From the NCBI GenBank assembly GCA_903897205.1, contig CAIUAS010000160.1:1-6367 (forward strand): a stretch of DNA of 6,367 nt. Direction: 5' to 3'. This document shows positions 4,676 through 6,367 of this stretch, in pieces. Under the pieces are notes generated by a model. The model saw nothing but the letters and a program-made list of their open reading frames with translations. It did no database searches and was not told the origin of the DNA. Every line of letters begins with the position of its first letter. Within the stretch, counting starts at the first letter, position 1. The position numbers and the translations under genes were made by a program. The stretch is from an uncultured Gammaproteobacteria bacterium (GTDB lineage: Bacteria; Pseudomonadota; Gammaproteobacteria; CAIUAS01).

Positions 4676-6367
4676 ATCGCGTACTAAAAAAACGGGACAC
4701 TATCATGCCCACTGTGACACCAGTTATCGCGGTCGCTACTATGTGGTGGTTGCGATACTCATATTGGCCGCCTTAGGTTTAATAGCCCGCCTTATTGATT
4801 TAACTATTATTAATCGTGCCTTTTTGGAGGGGCAAGGTAATGCGAGAACTTTGCGCAATACCATTATTCCTGCTTATCGTGGCATGATTAGTGATCGCAA
4901 TAATGCACCTTTAGCCATTAGTACCCCGGTCGATTCAATCTGGATAAATCCCAAAGATTTTAACGCTAGCAAAGCAGAATTAACAAAACTGGCTAATTTA
5001 TTAGATATGCCTAAAGCTGAAATCAGTGCTAAAGCAGATAAAGCCGGTGATAAAGAATTTATTTATTTAAAACGTGGTGTTGATCCTGACATTGGAAAAG
5101 CGATTGGAGCCTTAAAGATTGATGGTGTTTACTTGCAGGGCGAGTATAAACGTTTTTATCCAGAGGGCGATGTTACTGCGCATGTGCTAGGTTTTACTAA
5201 TGTTGACGACCAAGGGCAAGAAGGGTTGGAGCTTGCTTATAACACCTGGTTGGGTGGTTCTGATGGTTTGATGAAAGTATTACGCGATCGCTATGGCCAT
5301 ATTGTGCAGACCATCGATGTATTACGCAAACCACGGCCAGGCCAAAATTTACAATTAAGCATTGATAGACGCATCCAATATTTTGCTTATCAAGAGTTAG
5401 CGTCGGGTGTTGCGAAATTTAAAGCAAAATCTGGCTCAGTCGTTGTGTTAGATATTAACACGGGTGAGATTTTAGCGATGGCTAATTGGCCGTCTTATAA
5501 TCCCAATAATCGCCCGAGTGATAAAGACGGACGCTATCGTAATCGGGCTGTCACCGATTTGTTTGAGCCAGGTTCTACGATTAAATCATTTAGCATGGCC
5601 TCTGCATTACAAAGTGGGAAATATCATGTAGGCAGCACAGTAAATACTTCTCCTGGCTGGTTTTATATTAATGGCAATAGAGTGAGTGATGATGGTTACA
5701 ACAACGGGGTTATTACTTTAACCGATGTTTTAAAAGTATCCAGTAATGTAGGAATGTCTAAAATAACCTTATCACTGCCACCTGAAAATTTATATAATAT
5801 GCTGCATAAAGTAGGGTTTGGTCAATTAACCGATAGTGATTTTCCAGGGGAACGCTCCGGAGTGTTAATCAATTATCCGGTGTGGGATCCCTTTGTGTTA
5901 GCAACGATTTCATTTGGTTATGGGATTTCAGTAACGGCTTTACAATTAGCGCAAGCCTACGCAATTTTAGCTGCTGATGGAGTTAAACGCCCTGTTACTT
6001 TTTTGCGGCATAATACGCCTCCGCCAGGCGAGCAAGTTATTCAACCGAAAATTGCCCAAGACCTTCGGATGATGCTGGAATCTGTATTATACGGTAAAGG
6101 TGGAACAGCGCCCTTGGCGAGAGTACCCGGTTATCGGGTGACCGGAAAAACCGGTACGGCGCACATTGTAGGGGCGCATGGATATGAAAAAAATGATTAT
6201 AATAGTATTTTTGTTGGGATTGCGCCGGCGAGTCATCCTCGATTAGTGGTAGCGGTGGTTATTCATGATCCGCACACGGGTCAGTATTTTGGTGGTTATG
6301 TTGCAGGCCCTATATTTTCAAAAATAATGGGTGAAACCTTACGTTTATTAAATATTCCACCCGATGA
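4668..6367 (+). CDS. ftsI: FtsI (PBP3), septal peptidoglycan transpeptidase, 3' end cut by window edge
   Basis: FtsI crosslinks peptidoglycan at the division site as partner of FtsW, and is a beta-lactam target. The frame is open for 566 full codons from ATG 4668 to the edge; E. coli FtsI is 588 residues, so a short tail is missing. It has a basic cytoplasmic N-terminus, one membrane segment (about 24-45), the class B non-catalytic module opening with RGMISDRNNAPLAIS (71-85) and containing FYPEGDVTAHVLGFTN (163-178), then the transpeptidase domain. Active-site motifs are intact: S-x-x-K as Ser303-Lys306 in EPGSTIKSF, S-x-N as Ser358-Asn360, and K-T-G as Lys494-Gly496 in TGKTGTAH. AGGG (4654-4657) lies 10 bases before the ATG. 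The start lies inside the end of ftsL (8-base overlap), pointing to coupled translation. I assign ftsI rather than another class B PBP from this context. Confidence 0.97.
   Translation, partial: MIESRTKKTGHYHAHCDTSYRGRYYVVVAILILAALGLIARLIDLTIINRAFLEGQGNARTLRNTIIPAYRGMISDRNNAPLAISTPVDSIWINPKDFNASKAELTKLANLLDMPKAEISAKADKAGDKEFIYLKRGVDPDIGKAIGALKIDGVYLQGEYKRFYPEGDVTAHVLGFTNVDDQGQEGLELAYNTWLGGSDGLMKVLRDRYGHIVQTIDVLRKPRPGQNLQLSIDRRIQYFAYQELASGVAKFKAKSGSVVVLDINTGEILAMANWPSYNPNNRPSDKDGRYRNRAVTDLFEPGSTIKSFSMASALQSGKYHVGSTVNTSPGWFYINGNRVSDDGYNNGVITLTDVLKVSSNVGMSKITLSLPPENLYNMLHKVGFGQLTDSDFPGERSGVLINYPVWDPFVLATISFGYGISVTALQLAQAYAILAADGVKRPVTFLRHNTPPPGEQVIQPKIAQDLRMMLESVLYGKGGTAPLARVPGYRVTGKTGTAHIVGAHGYEKNDYNSIFVGIAPASHPRLVVAVVIHDPHTGQYFGGYVAGPIFSKIMGETLRLLNIPPD

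Noticed and set aside
1..6367. Search for mobile elements, CRISPR arrays, tRNAs, defence or biosynthetic systems
   Set aside because: No transposase, terminal repeats, spacer-repeat pattern, tRNA-like fold or unfamiliar gene was seen; nearly all sequence is explained by conserved housekeeping genes.

Overview
This window holds ordinary but well-packed housekeeping genes from a moderately AT-rich gammaproteobacterium. The assignment rests on ErpA, AnmK, a type A RNase P RNA very close to the Escherichia coli one in its conserved core, and the start of the division and cell wall (dcw) cluster in the order mraZ-rsmH-ftsL-ftsI. A hemJ gene, and rnpB directly upstream of mraZ, fit a lineage outside the Enterobacterales, such as a pseudomonad-like or Legionella/Coxiella-like group. 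I cannot name the genus from sequence alone. No mobile element, CRISPR array, tRNA or defence system is visible.

Layout. Positions 1-399 (minus strand) hold hemJ, cut at its C-terminus by the window edge. Positions 400-579 are a divergent promoter region. Positions 580-1032 (plus) hold erpA, an A-type Fe-S carrier with an unusual acidic, glycine-rich insert. A short convergent gap follows, then anmK on the minus strand (1087-2196). Positions 2197-2268 are a divergent region whose two predicted promoters overlap face to face. rnpB occupies about 2269-2630 on the plus strand. Positions 2631-2824 are non-coding and contain a GC-richer hairpin-forming patch. The dcw promoter and a five-copy MraZ box array (2825-2910) follow. 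mraZ (2913-3371), rsmH (3375-4310), ftsL (4307-4675) and ftsI (4668 to beyond the edge) then run tightly packed on the plus strand.

How they work together. The right half is one transcription unit for cell division: MraZ should repress its own promoter, RsmH methylates 16S rRNA, and FtsL and FtsI are membrane proteins of the septal cell wall machine. AnmK recycles anhydro-MurNAc released during wall turnover. HemJ and ErpA serve haem synthesis and Fe-S cluster delivery.

The points most worth a second look are the ErpA insert bracketed by two extra cysteines, the regular five-unit MraZ operator, the overlapping anmK/rnpB promoters, two departures from E. coli in the RNase P RNA, and the hairpin patch between rnpB and mraZ. 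I found no convincing new biological system.
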